A DNA stretch of 64,000 nucleotides, taken from contig NZ_SSBK01000008.1 in the NCBI RefSeq assembly GCF_004795035.1, forward strand, positions 124,001 through 188,000, given 5' to 3'. Each line of letters opens with the position of its first letter. The stretch's first letter is position 1. Source of the DNA: Streptomyces sp. A0958 (GTDB taxonomy: Bacteria > Actinomycetota > Actinomycetes > Streptomycetales > Streptomycetaceae). A program made the position numbers and the translations under genes. The notes under the pieces are model-generated. The model was not told where the DNA came from and searched no databases. It was given only the letters and a program-made list of their open reading frames with translations. Positions 1 to 9,224 of this stretch are shown here, piece after piece.

Positions 1-2
1 AT

Positions 3-743
3 GGCGGCGCCGACTGGGTCTCCTCCTTCACCAACGCCACCCGCCAGGCCTCCGCGTACCGGCGCGGCCGGGTGTTCGTGGCCGGCGACGCGGCGCACAT
101 CCACCTCCCGGCCGGCGGCCAGGGCCTGAGCGCGGGCGTGCAGGACGCGGCCAACCTCGGCTGGAAGCTCGCCGCCGTGGTCCGCGGCGACGCCCCCGGG
201 GCGCTGCTGGACACCTACCACGCCGAGCGGTGGCCGGTCGGCCGCCGGCTGCTGGCCAACACCCGGGCCCAGGGGGTGGTCTTCCTCGGCGGAGCGGAGT
301 CGGACCCGCTGCGCGAGCTGTTCTCCGAGCTGGTCCGGTACGACGACGTCAAGCGGCACCTGGCCGGTGCGGTCAGCCACCTCGACATCCGCTACGACCT
401 CGGGGCAGGCGAGGACGCCCACCCGCTGGTCGGCCGCCGGATGCCGCCGCGTCCGCTGGTCGACGCGGACGGCGGGCAGCACCGCGTCGCGCAACTGCTG
501 CGCACGGGCCGGGCCGTGCTGCTCGACCTCGCCGACGACGCCGGGGTGCGCCGTGCGGCGGCCGGACACCTGGGCCGCCTCGACGTGCACACCGTGTCCG
601 CCAAGCCGGTCGACGGCCCGGACGTGCTGGCCGGCGCCGGCGCGCTGCTGGTCCGCCCCGACGGGTACGTGGCCTGGGCGGGCGGTTTTGCGCGGGGCCT
701 GACGGCCGCGCTGGAGCGGTGGCTCGGACCCGCCGCCCCCTGA
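3..743 (+). CDS. FAD-dependent aromatic monooxygenase, C-terminal part (5' cut by window edge)
   Basis: The reading frame is open from the first bases, so the N-terminal FAD-binding part lies outside the window. The visible part begins just before the second FAD motif (VFVAGDAAHIHLPAGGQG) and DAANLGWKLAAV, the signature of the PHBH/PgaE-type flavin hydroxylases that act on angucycline and other aromatic polyketides. It ends with the thioredoxin-like C-terminal domain usual in this family (ALLVRPDGYVAWAGG). It closely resembles the two complete monooxygenases at 2342 and 3916, so the three are paralogues of one tailoring set. It ends head-on to the methyltransferase at 917, with two hairpins between them. 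Substrate and hydroxylation site cannot be read from the sequence. Confidence 0.9.
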   Translation, partial: GGADWVSSFTNATRQASAYRRGRVFVAGDAAHIHLPAGGQGLSAGVQDAANLGWKLAAVVRGDAPGALLDTYHAERWPVGRRLLANTRAQGVVFLGGAESDPLRELFSELVRYDDVKRHLAGAVSHLDIRYDLGAGEDAHPLVGRRMPPRPLVDADGGQHRVAQLLRTGRAVLLDLADDAGVRRAAAGHLGRLDVHTVSAKPVDGPDVLAGAGALLVRPDGYVAWAGGFARGLTAALERWLGPAAP

Positions 744-764
744 CCGTTCCCGGGGCAACGGCAC

Positions 765-817
765 GGAAGCCGGCGGGGTGCGTACGCGAGAACCGCGTAC
801 GCACCCCGCCGGCTTCC
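765..817. terminator. 24-bp perfect hairpin between convergent genes
   Basis: Arms 765-788 and 794-817 pair without mismatch around a 5-nt loop (AGAAC). There is no T-tract, as is common for Streptomyces terminators. It lies 21 bp after the stop of the monooxygenase and probably stops transcription from the left gene; its symmetry allows it to act on both strands. Confidence 0.75.
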
Positions 818-863
818 GTACGGGCCCGGCGGCCCGCCGCGTGCGGTGCCCCGGAACGGCGCG

Positions 864-904
864 GGGCCCCGGTTCCGCGCCGGGGGAGCGCGGAACCGGG
901 GCCC
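864..904. terminator. 16-bp hairpin following the methyltransferase gene
   Basis: Arms 864-879 and 889-904 pair perfectly around a 9-nt loop. It sits 12 bp downstream of the minus-strand methyltransferase stop codon. With the hairpin at 765-817 it forms a double barrier between convergent transcripts. Confidence 0.7.
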
Positions 905-916
905 GTCCGGAGGGCG

Positions 917-2002
917 TCAGACGGCGACGGCCTCGACGACCGAGACGGCCGCGGCGGTCTCGACGACCCGCTCCAGCCGGAAGCCGGCCTTCGCCACCAG
1001 CTCCGCGTACTGCGACCGGGTGCGCTCCCTGCCGCCCACGAGCAGCAGCAGCCACAGGTCGACGAGCTTGCCCGAGTGCGGCTCGTTGCCCTTCTCCGGA
1101 ACCACCATCTCGACAAGCAGGAGCTTGCCGCCCGGCTTGACCGCGGCGCGCACGTTCCGGAGGATCTGCAGCGCCTGCTCCTCGGGCCAGTCGTGCACGA
1201 TGTGCTTGAGGACGTACGCGTCCGCGCCCGCCGGCATCGGCTCGAACAAGTCGCCGTCGGCCAGGGTCACGCGGTCCGCGACCCCCTGCGCCTCCAGGAA
1301 CTCCGCCGCGCCGTTCCCGGCGACACGCGGGTCCGACAGGATGCCCTTGGTGTCCGGAGCACTGTTCAGAATGCCGGCCAGCAGCGCGCCGTTGGCGCCG
1401 CAGAAGTCCAGGACCGTACCGAACTGCGAGAAGTCGTACGCGGCCACGACCGGGTCGGTCTCGGTGGCGGACATGTTGCCCATTCCGCCGATGAACACCG
1501 CGCCGTACTCCGGGTTCTGCATGAAGTATTCGAAGGCGCCCGCACCACGCCGCTTCGGAAGGCTGGGCTCGCCGGTCCGCACGGAATCCAGGAATCCGTC
1601 CCAGTCCTCCCAGTGCGTCGGGTGGCCCATCAGCACACAGAGGTCGCGCATCGTCGCCGGGTGGTCGGCGCGCAGCGCGTCGGCCATCGGCGTCAGCGCC
1701 CAGCGGCCGTCCTCCCGGCCCTCGAACACGCCCTGGCTCGCGAGGAGGCGCAGCACCCGCTCCAGCGCCCCGGCGTCCGCGCCGACCTCCGCCGCGACCT
1801 CCGCGACCGGTCGCGGACCGGCCTGCAGGGCCTCGGCCACACGCAGCTCGGCGACGGCGTACAGGGCCTGGGTCACCATCGAACCCATGGCCAGTTCGAG
1901 CAGGGCGAACGGGGGCGGGGCCAGCTCCCGGACCTGCTTCTGCAGGTCCGCCCGGGTCCTCTCCGCGGCGCGGACGACTTCGGGGGGTGGCACAGCAGGC
2001 AT
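917..2002 (-). CDS. DnrK/AcmO-type O-methyltransferase family protein
   Basis: A 361-residue protein with the N-terminal winged-helix dimerisation region and C-terminal Rossmann domain of small-molecule O-methyltransferases. The start at 2002 is chosen for a GGAGG five bases upstream of ATG. The glycine-rich SAM motif is unusual: VLDFCGANGALLAG around residue 190, where the family normally has DVGGGxG. A conserved HIVHDWPEEQ segment follows near the active site. Relatives usually methylate hydroxyls of aromatic polyketides, but some have become hydroxylases or other non-methylating enzymes. A second member with another altered motif lies at 41080. It is transcribed away from the monooxygenase at 2342. 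Family assignment is firm; methylation activity is less sure. Confidence 0.85.
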   Translation of the reverse strand: MPAVPPPEVVRAAERTRADLQKQVRELAPPPFALLELAMGSMVTQALYAVAELRVAEALQAGPRPVAEVAAEVGADAGALERVLRLLASQGVFEGREDGRWALTPMADALRADHPATMRDLCVLMGHPTHWEDWDGFLDSVRTGEPSLPKRRGAGAFEYFMQNPEYGAVFIGGMGNMSATETDPVVAAYDFSQFGTVLDFCGANGALLAGILNSAPDTKGILSDPRVAGNGAAEFLEAQGVADRVTLADGDLFEPMPAGADAYVLKHIVHDWPEEQALQILRNVRAAVKPGGKLLLVEMVVPEKGNEPHSGKLVDLWLLLLVGGRERTRSQYAELVAKAGFRLERVVETAAAVSVVEAVAV

Positions 2003-2341
2003 GGTTCCTCCAGGGCAGAAGAGCGAGAACTCTGTCCCAACCGCCGGAAGGGACCCGTCACGCCACGGTAGGCAGGAGGGGTGGACCCGCCCTGGAAAGC
2101 GACTCGGACGCATCTGGAGCGGGGCGGTGGCCTCGTACACGAGGAGGCAGGCCGCCGCCTGACGGCCGGCCCAGAACCGCTCGGCGGCCGCTCGACGTGG
2201 GCCGGAGACCGGTTCGTCCGGGGCGCGGCAGTCGGCATCCTGGGCCCGGCGCCGCGTTGCGGGGTCCGACGCCCCTGCATCGCCCCTCGACCCCCCTGGT
2301 CTTCTCTGATGATCCCAACCGTCTGTACGGAGGAATCGAAA
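2003..2341. other. Divergent intergenic region, promoter-bearing by position
   Basis: This 339-bp gap separates the minus-strand methyltransferase from the plus-strand monooxygenase and must hold both promoters. I see no convincing -10/-35 pair, palindrome or small gene beyond the ribosome site GGAGGAATCGAAA just before 2342. Confidence 0.4.
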
Positions 2342-3820
2342 ATGGCAAAGAGCGCGATCATCGTGGGCGCCGGGCCGGTCGGTCTGATGCTCGCGGGGGA
2401 ACTGCGGCTCGGCGGCGCGGACGTCGTCGTCTACGACAGACTTCCCGCCCCCAGCGGCGAGTCGCGCGGCCTCGGGTTCACCAGCCGTACCGCGGAGGTC
2501 TTCGAGCAGCGCGGGCTGCTCGGCAGGCTCGGCGACATCCGCTGGGGCAAGCAGGGCCACTACGGCGGCGTCCGCATCGACTTCTCCCTCCTGGACGAGA
2601 GCCACTTCGGCATCATGGGCCTGGCCCAGTCCGTCACCGAGGACATGCTCGGCCGCTGGGTCGGCGAGCTCGGCGTCGAGGTGCGCCGCGGCTACACGCT
2701 GACCACCCTGACCGAGACCGAGGACGGCGTGGTCGCCGGCTTCCAGGGCCCCGACGGGCACACCGAGGCCACCGGCACGTACGTCATCGGCTGCGACGGC
2801 GGCAAGTCCACCGTGCGGACCCTGGCCGGCATCGACTTCCCCGGCGACGAGGCCACCCGCGGCATGTACCTGGCCGACGTCGTCGGCGCGAACGTGCGCA
2901 TGAGGCCCATCGGCGAGCGCATCGAGGGCGGCGGCATGGTGCTGTCCGTCACCCTGGAGCCGGGTGTGGACCGCATCGTCATCCACGAGCCCGGCGTACG
3001 CCCGCACCACGGCGAGGGCGAGCTGGAGTTCTCGGAGCTCGCCGACGCCTGGCAGCGCATGACGGGCGAGGACATCCACGGCGCCTCCGCCTCCTGGATG
3101 TGCGCCCTGACCAACGCCACCGGCCTCGCCGCCCAGTACCGCAAGGGCCGCATCCTCCTGGCCGGCGACGCCGCCCACGACCACGCGCCGCTCGGCGCCC
3201 AGGGCGTCAGCGTCGGTCTCCAGGACGCCGTCAACCTCGGGTGGAAGCTCGCCGCCGTGCTCACCGGCCGGGCGCCCGAGTCCCTGCTCGACAGCTACCA
3301 CGCCGAGCGCCACCCGGTCGGCGAGGAGTTGATGCGCGACGTGCACTCCATGTCGCTGCTGTACCTCTCCGGCGAGGAGATGGAGCCGCTGCGCGCCGTC
3401 GTACGCGAACTCGTCACGCTGCCCGAGGCCGCCCGGCGGCTCGCGGGCCGCGTCTCCGGACTCCACATCACATACGACATGGGCCCCGGGGAACACCCCC
3501 TCCTGGGGCTGCGCCTGGCCCCGCACCGCGCCGTCGAGCGCGCCGACGGCAGCCGTACGACGGTCGCCGAACTCCTGCACGGAGCGCGCGGCGTGCTCAT
3601 CGTCACGGACGGGGACGGCGGCCCGGCCGAACTCGCCGCGCGCTGGGCCGGCCGCGTCGACGTCGTCACCGGCGCCTGGGCCGACCAGGAGGCCGACCAC
3701 CACGACGCCCCGCACGCCGTGCTGGTCCGCCCCGACGGCTACATCGCCTGGGTGTCGCCGGAGGGCGGCGACCTCGAAACCGCCCTCACCCGCTGGTTCG
3801 GGGCGCCCGCGGCCGTGTGA
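2342..3820 (+). CDS. FAD-dependent aromatic monooxygenase
   Basis: A 492-residue class A flavin hydroxylase. It opens with the Rossmann motif IIVGAGPVGLMLAGEL (residues 5-20), has the central DG motif (IGCDGGKSTVR) and the second FAD motif ILLAGDAAHDHAPLGAQG, and ends in a thioredoxin-like domain (AVLVRPDGYIAWVSP). Such enzymes use NAD(P)H and O2 to hydroxylate or oxidatively rearrange aromatic polyketides. The start follows GGAGGAATCGAAA. The first 40 residues are almost identical to those of the next gene, showing recent duplication. The neighbouring diazo-type genes make an angucycline or benzofluorene substrate likely, but this is inference. Confidence 0.92.
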   Translation: MAKSAIIVGAGPVGLMLAGELRLGGADVVVYDRLPAPSGESRGLGFTSRTAEVFEQRGLLGRLGDIRWGKQGHYGGVRIDFSLLDESHFGIMGLAQSVTEDMLGRWVGELGVEVRRGYTLTTLTETEDGVVAGFQGPDGHTEATGTYVIGCDGGKSTVRTLAGIDFPGDEATRGMYLADVVGANVRMRPIGERIEGGGMVLSVTLEPGVDRIVIHEPGVRPHHGEGELEFSELADAWQRMTGEDIHGASASWMCALTNATGLAAQYRKGRILLAGDAAHDHAPLGAQGVSVGLQDAVNLGWKLAAVLTGRAPESLLDSYHAERHPVGEELMRDVHSMSLLYLSGEEMEPLRAVVRELVTLPEAARRLAGRVSGLHITYDMGPGEHPLLGLRLAPHRAVERADGSRTTVAELLHGARGVLIVTDGDGGPAELAARWAGRVDVVTGAWADQEADHHDAPHAVLVRPDGYIAWVSPEGGDLETALTRWFGAPAAV

Positions 3821-3915
3821 CGGCCCTTCGCGGCCGGTACCCGCCGGCCGTCCCGCTGACCACCGCCGACCTGGCGCTGCCCGTGCACGGCAGCTTTGAT
3901 GTTGAGGAGTAGAAC

Positions 3916-5388
3916 ATGGCAAAGGGCGCGATCATCGTCGGCGCCGGGCCGGTCGGGCTGATGCTCGCCGGCGAACTGAGACTGGGCGGCGTGGACGTCG
4001 TCGTCTACGACAGACTGCCCGCCCCCAGCGGCGAGTCCCGCGGCGTGGGCTTCACCCGCCGCGCGGCCGAGGTCTTCGACCAGCGCGGCCTGCTGGAGCG
4101 CTTCGGCGACGTCGAGTGGGCCCAGGGCCACTTCGGCGGGGTCCACATCGACTTCTCCAAGCTGGACGACAACCACTTCAGCGTCCGCGGCATCCCGCAG
4201 TTCCGCACCGAGGAGATCCTGGAGAGCCGGCTGAAGGAACTGGGCGTCGAGGTCCGCCGCCGGCACGAGGTGCTCGGCTTCCGCGAGACCGAGGACGGCG
4301 TCGTCGTCGAGTACGAGGGCCCCGACGGCCGCGGCGAGGAGAGCGCCGGCTACCTGGTCGGCTGCGACGGCGCCCGCAGCATCGTCCGCCGGCTCGCCGG
4401 CATCGACTTCCCCGGCTGGGAGCCCACCCGCGGGATGTACATGGCCGACGTCGTCGGGGCGGACGTACGCCAGCGCCCCATCGGCGAGCGCGTGCCCGGC
4501 GGCATGGTCATGGCATTCAACCTGGAGGACGGCGTCCACCGGATCGTCATCCACAACGAGTCGCTGCGCCCGCCGGAGGACAAGAGCGGCCTCACGTTCG
4601 AGACCATCGCCGACGCCTGGCAGGACATGACCGGCGAGCGCCTGCACGACGCCGAGGTCCGCTGGATCAGCTCCTTCACCGACACCACCCGCCAGGCCGC
4701 CCAGTACCGCAAGGGCCGGATCTTCCTGGCCGGCGACGCCACCCACATCCATATGCCGGCCGGCGCGCAGGGCATGAGCGTGGGCGTGCAGGACGCGGCC
4801 AACCTCGGCTGGAAGCTGGCGGCCGCCGTCAACGGCTGGGCGCCCGAGGGCCTCCTCGACACCTACCAGTCCGAGCGGCACCCGGTCGGGGAACTGCTCA
4901 TGCGCAACACCCGCGCCCAGACCAAGCTCTACCTCTCCGGCGAGGAGATGGAGCCGCTGCGCGCCGTCATGCAGGAACTCGTCCAGGACGCCGCGGTGGC
5001 CCGACACCTGGCGGGCCAGGTCTCCGGCCTCGACATCCGCTACGACATGGGCGCCGGCACCCACCCGCGGCTCGGCCTGCGGCTGCGCCCCGACACCCCG
5101 CTCAAGCTCGCTGACGGCACCCCCGCCACCGTGCGGGACCTCCTCGAACCGGCCCGGGGCGTGCTGTTCGTGACCCCGGCGGCCGCCGACGCCGGCACGC
5201 TGCTCGACACCGCGGCGCACTGGGCGGACCGGGTCGACGCCGTCACCGGCGACTGGGCCGACGCCGAGGACGTCCGCCCGGACACCCCGCACGCGCTGCT
5301 GGTCCGTCCCGATGGGTACATCGCCTGGGCCGCGCCGGAGGGGGCCGGTCTGCGGGAGGCGCTGGAGCGCTGGTTCGGAACCGCCTGA
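3916..5388 (+). CDS. FAD-dependent aromatic monooxygenase (tandem paralogue)
   Basis: A 490-residue paralogue of the gene at 2342, read in the same direction 95 bp downstream. It shows IIVGAGPVGLMLAGEL at residues 5-20, VGCDGARSIVRRLAG near residue 155 and IFLAGDATHIHMPAGAQG near residue 270, then a C-terminal thioredoxin-like domain. The ATG follows TTGAGGAGTAGAAC, a good ribosome site. It is closer to the truncated gene at the window's left edge in the second FAD motif (HIHMPAG versus HIHLPAG) than to its neighbour (DHAPLG). The paralogues probably perform different oxidations on one aromatic scaffold. Confidence 0.92.
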   Translation: MAKGAIIVGAGPVGLMLAGELRLGGVDVVVYDRLPAPSGESRGVGFTRRAAEVFDQRGLLERFGDVEWAQGHFGGVHIDFSKLDDNHFSVRGIPQFRTEEILESRLKELGVEVRRRHEVLGFRETEDGVVVEYEGPDGRGEESAGYLVGCDGARSIVRRLAGIDFPGWEPTRGMYMADVVGADVRQRPIGERVPGGMVMAFNLEDGVHRIVIHNESLRPPEDKSGLTFETIADAWQDMTGERLHDAEVRWISSFTDTTRQAAQYRKGRIFLAGDATHIHMPAGAQGMSVGVQDAANLGWKLAAAVNGWAPEGLLDTYQSERHPVGELLMRNTRAQTKLYLSGEEMEPLRAVMQELVQDAAVARHLAGQVSGLDIRYDMGAGTHPRLGLRLRPDTPLKLADGTPATVRDLLEPARGVLFVTPAAADAGTLLDTAAHWADRVDAVTGDWADAEDVRPDTPHALLVRPDGYIAWAAPEGAGLREALERWFGTA

Positions 5389-5429
5389 GCGACGCCCGGC
5401 GTTCCGGCCGCCCCCGAGTCGGCCCGGGA

Positions 5430-5474
5430 CGGGAACTCCCCGCCGCCGCGTCCGCGGCGCGCGGGGAGTTCCCG
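5430..5474 (+). terminator. Long hairpin terminator after the monooxygenase pair
   Basis: Bases 5430-5443 pair with 5461-5474. An inner six-pair stem (5444-5449 with 5454-5459) closes a 4-nt loop with one bulged base. It lies 42 bp past the stop codon of the second monooxygenase and ends that transcript. Confidence 0.7.
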
Positions 5475-5749
5475 CGCCTACCGGGGTGGGCCGGGACACC
5501 CCGCCACCCCGGTCTGCCGCCGCCTGCCGGGATGTACCCGCCACGAACGTCCCGGCCGGACCGGAAGACGTCCGGGACCGGCCCAGGAGGGTTCTTCCAC
5601 CGGTATCCGAGCCCTGGTTGAGCGCCACCGCCGACCGTGGGCGGACACCACCCTGACCCTCGGGGAGCAGGCGGGGCCGGCACACCGGCGGGGCCTACGC
5701 GGCGGCGCCGCGGTCCAGCCGTCCCCCCGTCTCCTGAGCGGAGTGCTTC
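5475..5749. other. Intergenic leader of the nitrite/N-N module
   Basis: The stretch between the terminator and the GTG start at 5750 shows no gene-like codon pattern on either strand and no clear promoter consensus. It presumably carries the promoter of the 5750-9192 pair. Confidence 0.35.
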
Positions 5750-7780
5750 GTGAGCAGCGGACGTATGGAAGTGTGCCTTGTCGGCGCCGGACCGCGCGGG
5801 CTGTCCGTACTGGAACGGCTCTGCGCGCAGGAGCGGAAGTCCCCACGCTGGGACCGCCTGACCGTGCACGTCGTGGACCCGGACCCGCCGGGATCGGGCC
5901 GGGTCTGGCGGCCCTCCCAGTCCCGGCACCTCCTGATGAACACCGTCGCCTCCCAGGTCACCGTCTACACGGACGCCGGCGTCGTCATCGAGGGGCCGCT
6001 GGAGGAGGGCCCGAGCCTGTACCAGTGGGCCAAGGCGCTGGGGCCCAGCGCGCTCATGCCGGGCGCGGGCGCCCCTTACGACGACGAGACCCTCGCCGAG
6101 GCCCGTGACCTGGGCCCGGACACCTACCCCACCCGTGCCCTCTACGGCCAGTACCTGACCTGGGTGTTCGGGCAGGTGACCGCCGCCGCGGCCGCGCACA
6201 CCACCGTCCGCGTGCACGCCTCCCGGGCAGTGGCCCTCGACGAGGAGGACGGACCCGGCACGGGCACCGGCGGCGCGCAGACCGTGGTCCTGGAGAACGG
6301 CATCCGGCTGACCGGCCTGGGCGCCGTGGTCCTCGCGCAGGGCCACGTCCCGGTGCGGCCGGCCGGCCCGGAGCGGGAGTTCGCCGCGTTCGCCGCCCGG
6401 CACGGGCTGACCTACCTCGCACCCGCCAACCCGGCGGACGTCGACCTGTCGGCCGTCGCCCCGGGCGAGAGCGTGCTGCTGCGCGGCCTCGGCCTGAACT
6501 TCTTCGACTACATGGCGCTGTTCACGCACGCCCGCGGCGGGGTGTTCGAGCGCGTCGACGGCCGCCTGGTGTACCGGCCCTCGGGCCGCGAGCCCCGGAT
6601 GTACGCCGGCTCCCGGCGCGGCGTGCCGTACCAGGCGCGCGGCGACAACGAGAAGGGCGCGCACGGCCGCTACCACCCGCGGCTGCTGACCGCCGCGTTC
6701 GTGGCGGGACTGCGTGCCCGGGTGAGCGCCGGCGAACCGATCCGCTTCGGCACCGAACTGTGGCCCCTGGTCTCCAAGGAGGTGCGCACCGTCTACTACG
6801 AGGCGCTGCTCGCGCGGCGGGCGGCGCCGGCCGAGGTGGCCGCGTTCGCGGAGGCGTTCCTGCACGCCGGGGAGGGCGCCGAGGAGGAACGGGTGCTCGC
6901 CGGGGCCGGAGTCGCCGACGACGAGCGCTGGGACTGGGACGCGGTCGCCCACCCGCACGGCGGGCGGACCTTCCCGGACCCGGCCTCCTTTCGCCGCTGG
7001 CTGCGCGGCTACCTGGACGAGGACGTGCGCCGGGCCCGGGAGGGCAACGTCAGCGGCCCGTTCAAGGCGGCCCTGGACCTGCTGCGGGACCTGCGCAACG
7101 AGCTGCGCCTGGCGATCGACCACGGCGGTCTCGACGCCGACTCCCACCGCGACGAGCTGGACCGCTGGTACACCCCGCTCAACGCCTACCTGTCGATCGG
7201 CCCGCCGGTCTCCCGCATCGAGGAGATGGCCGCGCTGATCGACGCCGGGATTCTCGACGTGACCGGTCCGGGGCTGCGGGTCGCCGCCGACGCGCACGAC
7301 CCCGGCGGCCCGGCCTTCGTCGGCACCTCTGCGAACGTCGCCGGACTGCGGGTACGGGCCACGACGCTGATCGAGGCCCGGCTGCCCGAGACCGACGTAC
7401 GGCGCACCGCCGACCCGCTGATGCGACGGCTGCTGAGCACCGGTCAGGCCCGCACCCACCGTGTCCCGGGCGCGGGCGGCTCGTCGTACGAGACCGGCGG
7501 CCTGGCCGTGTCCGAGCGTCCCTGCCACCTGCTGGACGCCCAGGGAGCGCCGCACCCGCGGCGGTTCGCCTACGGGGTGCCCACCGAGTCCGTGCGCTGG
7601 GTGACCGCGGCCGGCATCCGGCCGGGCGTGGGATCGGTGACGCTGGAGGACTCCGACGCCATCGCGGCGGCCGTACTGGCGCTGCCGGAGCCGCCCGCCG
7701 CGGCGCTGAGCTCCGGGGCCCCGGCGGTCGCGGCGGGCCCGGCGCTTGCCGCCAACTCCGGTGCGGGGGCCACCGCATGA
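5750..7780 (+). CDS. CreE/FzmM-like flavoprotein, predicted nitrosuccinate synthase
   Basis: A 676-residue FAD/NAD(P)-binding protein. The N-terminus has VCLVGAGPRGLSVLERL followed by HVVDPDPPGSGRVWRPSQ and LLMNTVASQVTVYTD, features of the family that includes the L-aspartate N-oxygenase CreE of cremeomycin and FzmM of fosfazinomycin. CreE converts aspartate to nitrosuccinate in three oxidations. The assignment rests on family resemblance plus the next gene, a CreD-like lyase whose start overlaps this stop (ATGA). Start: GTG at 5750; an ATG at 5765 (MEVCLVGAG) is a possible alternative. If correct, this gene feeds nitrite nitrogen into the N-N module at 10-17 kb. It could instead be another member of the same broad oxidoreductase family. 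Confidence 0.68.
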   Translation: MSSGRMEVCLVGAGPRGLSVLERLCAQERKSPRWDRLTVHVVDPDPPGSGRVWRPSQSRHLLMNTVASQVTVYTDAGVVIEGPLEEGPSLYQWAKALGPSALMPGAGAPYDDETLAEARDLGPDTYPTRALYGQYLTWVFGQVTAAAAAHTTVRVHASRAVALDEEDGPGTGTGGAQTVVLENGIRLTGLGAVVLAQGHVPVRPAGPEREFAAFAARHGLTYLAPANPADVDLSAVAPGESVLLRGLGLNFFDYMALFTHARGGVFERVDGRLVYRPSGREPRMYAGSRRGVPYQARGDNEKGAHGRYHPRLLTAAFVAGLRARVSAGEPIRFGTELWPLVSKEVRTVYYEALLARRAAPAEVAAFAEAFLHAGEGAEEERVLAGAGVADDERWDWDAVAHPHGGRTFPDPASFRRWLRGYLDEDVRRAREGNVSGPFKAALDLLRDLRNELRLAIDHGGLDADSHRDELDRWYTPLNAYLSIGPPVSRIEEMAALIDAGILDVTGPGLRVAADAHDPGGPAFVGTSANVAGLRVRATTLIEARLPETDVRRTADPLMRRLLSTGQARTHRVPGAGGSSYETGGLAVSERPCHLLDAQGAPHPRRFAYGVPTESVRWVTAAGIRPGVGSVTLEDSDAIAAAVLALPEPPAAALSSGAPAVAAGPALAANSGAGATA

Positions 7781-9192
7781 GCCCGGTCGCCGGCCGCCCC
7801 GCGGACCCGGACACCGGGCTGCTGTCCCCGGTCCGGGCGGGGACCCCCGTCGAGGCCGCCGTCGCCGACACCGCCTGGATTCAGGCGATGCTCGACGCGG
7901 AGGCCGCGCTGGCCCGCGCCCAGGCACGGTGCGGCACGGTCCCGGCCGCCGCGGCCGCCGCGATCACCGCCGCCGCCCGGGCGGAGGACTTCGACGCGCG
8001 GGAGCTGGCGCTGGCCTCGCGGGAGACCGCGAACCCGGTGGTGGGCCTGGTCGCGGCCCTCACCGCCCGGGTCGCGGCCCGCGCGCCCCGGGCGGCGGAG
8101 TACGTCCACCGGGGTTCCACCAGCCAGGACGTCTTCGACACCGGCGCGATGCTGGTCGCGACCCGGGCCCTGCGCCTGATCATCGCGGACCTCGAAGCGG
8201 TGGCCGACACCCTGGCCGCCCTGGCGGCCGGCCACCGCGACACGGTGATGGCCGGCCGCACCCTCGCCCTGCACGCCGTACCCACCACCTTCGGGCTGAA
8301 AGCGGCCGGCTGGCGCCAGCTGGTCCTGGACTCCGCCGCGCGCCTGGAGCGCCTGGCCGACGGCGGGCTGCCGGTCTCCCTGGGCGGCGCGGCCGGAACG
8401 CTGGCCGGCTACCTCCAGTACGCGGGCGACGGCGCCGACCCGGCGGCCGTCCTCGACGACCTGGTGGCTGCCTTCGCGGACGAGACCGGGCTGACCGCGC
8501 CGGTGCTGCCCTGGCACGCGCTGCGCACCCCGGTCGCCGACCTCGGCGCGGCCCTCGCGCACACCGCCGGGGCGCTGGGCAAGATCGCCGCGGACGTGCT
8601 GGTACTGGCCCGCACCGAGATCGGGGAGGTCGCCGAGCCGGCGGCGGCAGGGCGGGGCGCCTCCTCGGCGATGCCGCACAAACGCAACCCGGTGCTCTCG
8701 ACACTGATCCGCTCCGCCGCCCTCCAGGTCCCGGCGCTGGCCGCCGTCCTCGCCCAGTGCCTGCCGCACGAGGACGAACGGTCGGCGGGCGTCTGGCACG
8801 CCGAATGGCAGCCGCTGCGCGAGGCGCTGCGGCTGACCGGCGGGGCCGCGCACACCGCAGTGGAACTGGTCGGCGGACTCACCGTGAACCCCGAACGGAT
8901 GGCGGCCAACCTCGCGGCCACCGGCGGACAGATCGTCTCCGAGCGGGTCTCCGCCGTGCTCGCCCCGCGGCTGGGCAAGGCGGCCGCCAAGGAGCTGCTG
9001 ACCCGGGCGTCGCTGCGGGCGGCCGAGACGGCCCGCCCGCTGGCCGCCGTACTGGCGGAGTCCGACGCGCTGAGGGGGGTGCTCACGGCTGCGGAGCTGA
9101 CCGCGCTGCTCGACCCGGCCGGCTACACCGGGGCGGCCGGGCCGCTGGTCGACCGGGCGCTGGACGCCGGCCGCCCCGGCGCCCGCACCTGA
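7777..9192 (+). CDS. CreD-like lyase (fumarase/aspartase superfamily), predicted nitrosuccinate lyase
   Basis: A 471-residue protein of the fumarase/argininosuccinate-lyase superfamily, on the 3-carboxymuconate cycloisomerase branch. Visible signatures are HRGSTSQDVFDTG near residue 110, GRTLALHAVPTTFG near residue 160 and the superfamily loop GASSAMPHKRNP near residue 295. Characterised homologues in cremeomycin and fosfazinomycin pathways eliminate nitrous acid from nitrosuccinate, leaving fumarate. The ATG overlaps the stop of the CreE-like gene, so the two products are translationally coupled, as expected for consecutive steps. A true muconate cycloisomerase is unlikely here because no protocatechuate genes are nearby. 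Confidence 0.75.
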   Translation: MSPVAGRPADPDTGLLSPVRAGTPVEAAVADTAWIQAMLDAEAALARAQARCGTVPAAAAAAITAAARAEDFDARELALASRETANPVVGLVAALTARVAARAPRAAEYVHRGSTSQDVFDTGAMLVATRALRLIIADLEAVADTLAALAAGHRDTVMAGRTLALHAVPTTFGLKAAGWRQLVLDSAARLERLADGGLPVSLGGAAGTLAGYLQYAGDGADPAAVLDDLVAAFADETGLTAPVLPWHALRTPVADLGAALAHTAGALGKIAADVLVLARTEIGEVAEPAAAGRGASSAMPHKRNPVLSTLIRSAALQVPALAAVLAQCLPHEDERSAGVWHAEWQPLREALRLTGGAAHTAVELVGGLTVNPERMAANLAATGGQIVSERVSAVLAPRLGKAAAKELLTRASLRAAETARPLAAVLAESDALRGVLTAAELTALLDPAGYTGAAGPLVDRALDAGRPGART

Positions 9193-9224
9193 GGAATCCG
9201 GTTCACGGCGCGAGGGACGGGGCG

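Noticed and set aside
917..3922. A 1001-codon minus-strand open frame covering the methyltransferase and the monooxygenase region
   Set aside because: Only 917-2002 has family motifs and a ribosome site; the rest is the GC-rich shadow of the plus-strand monooxygenase.
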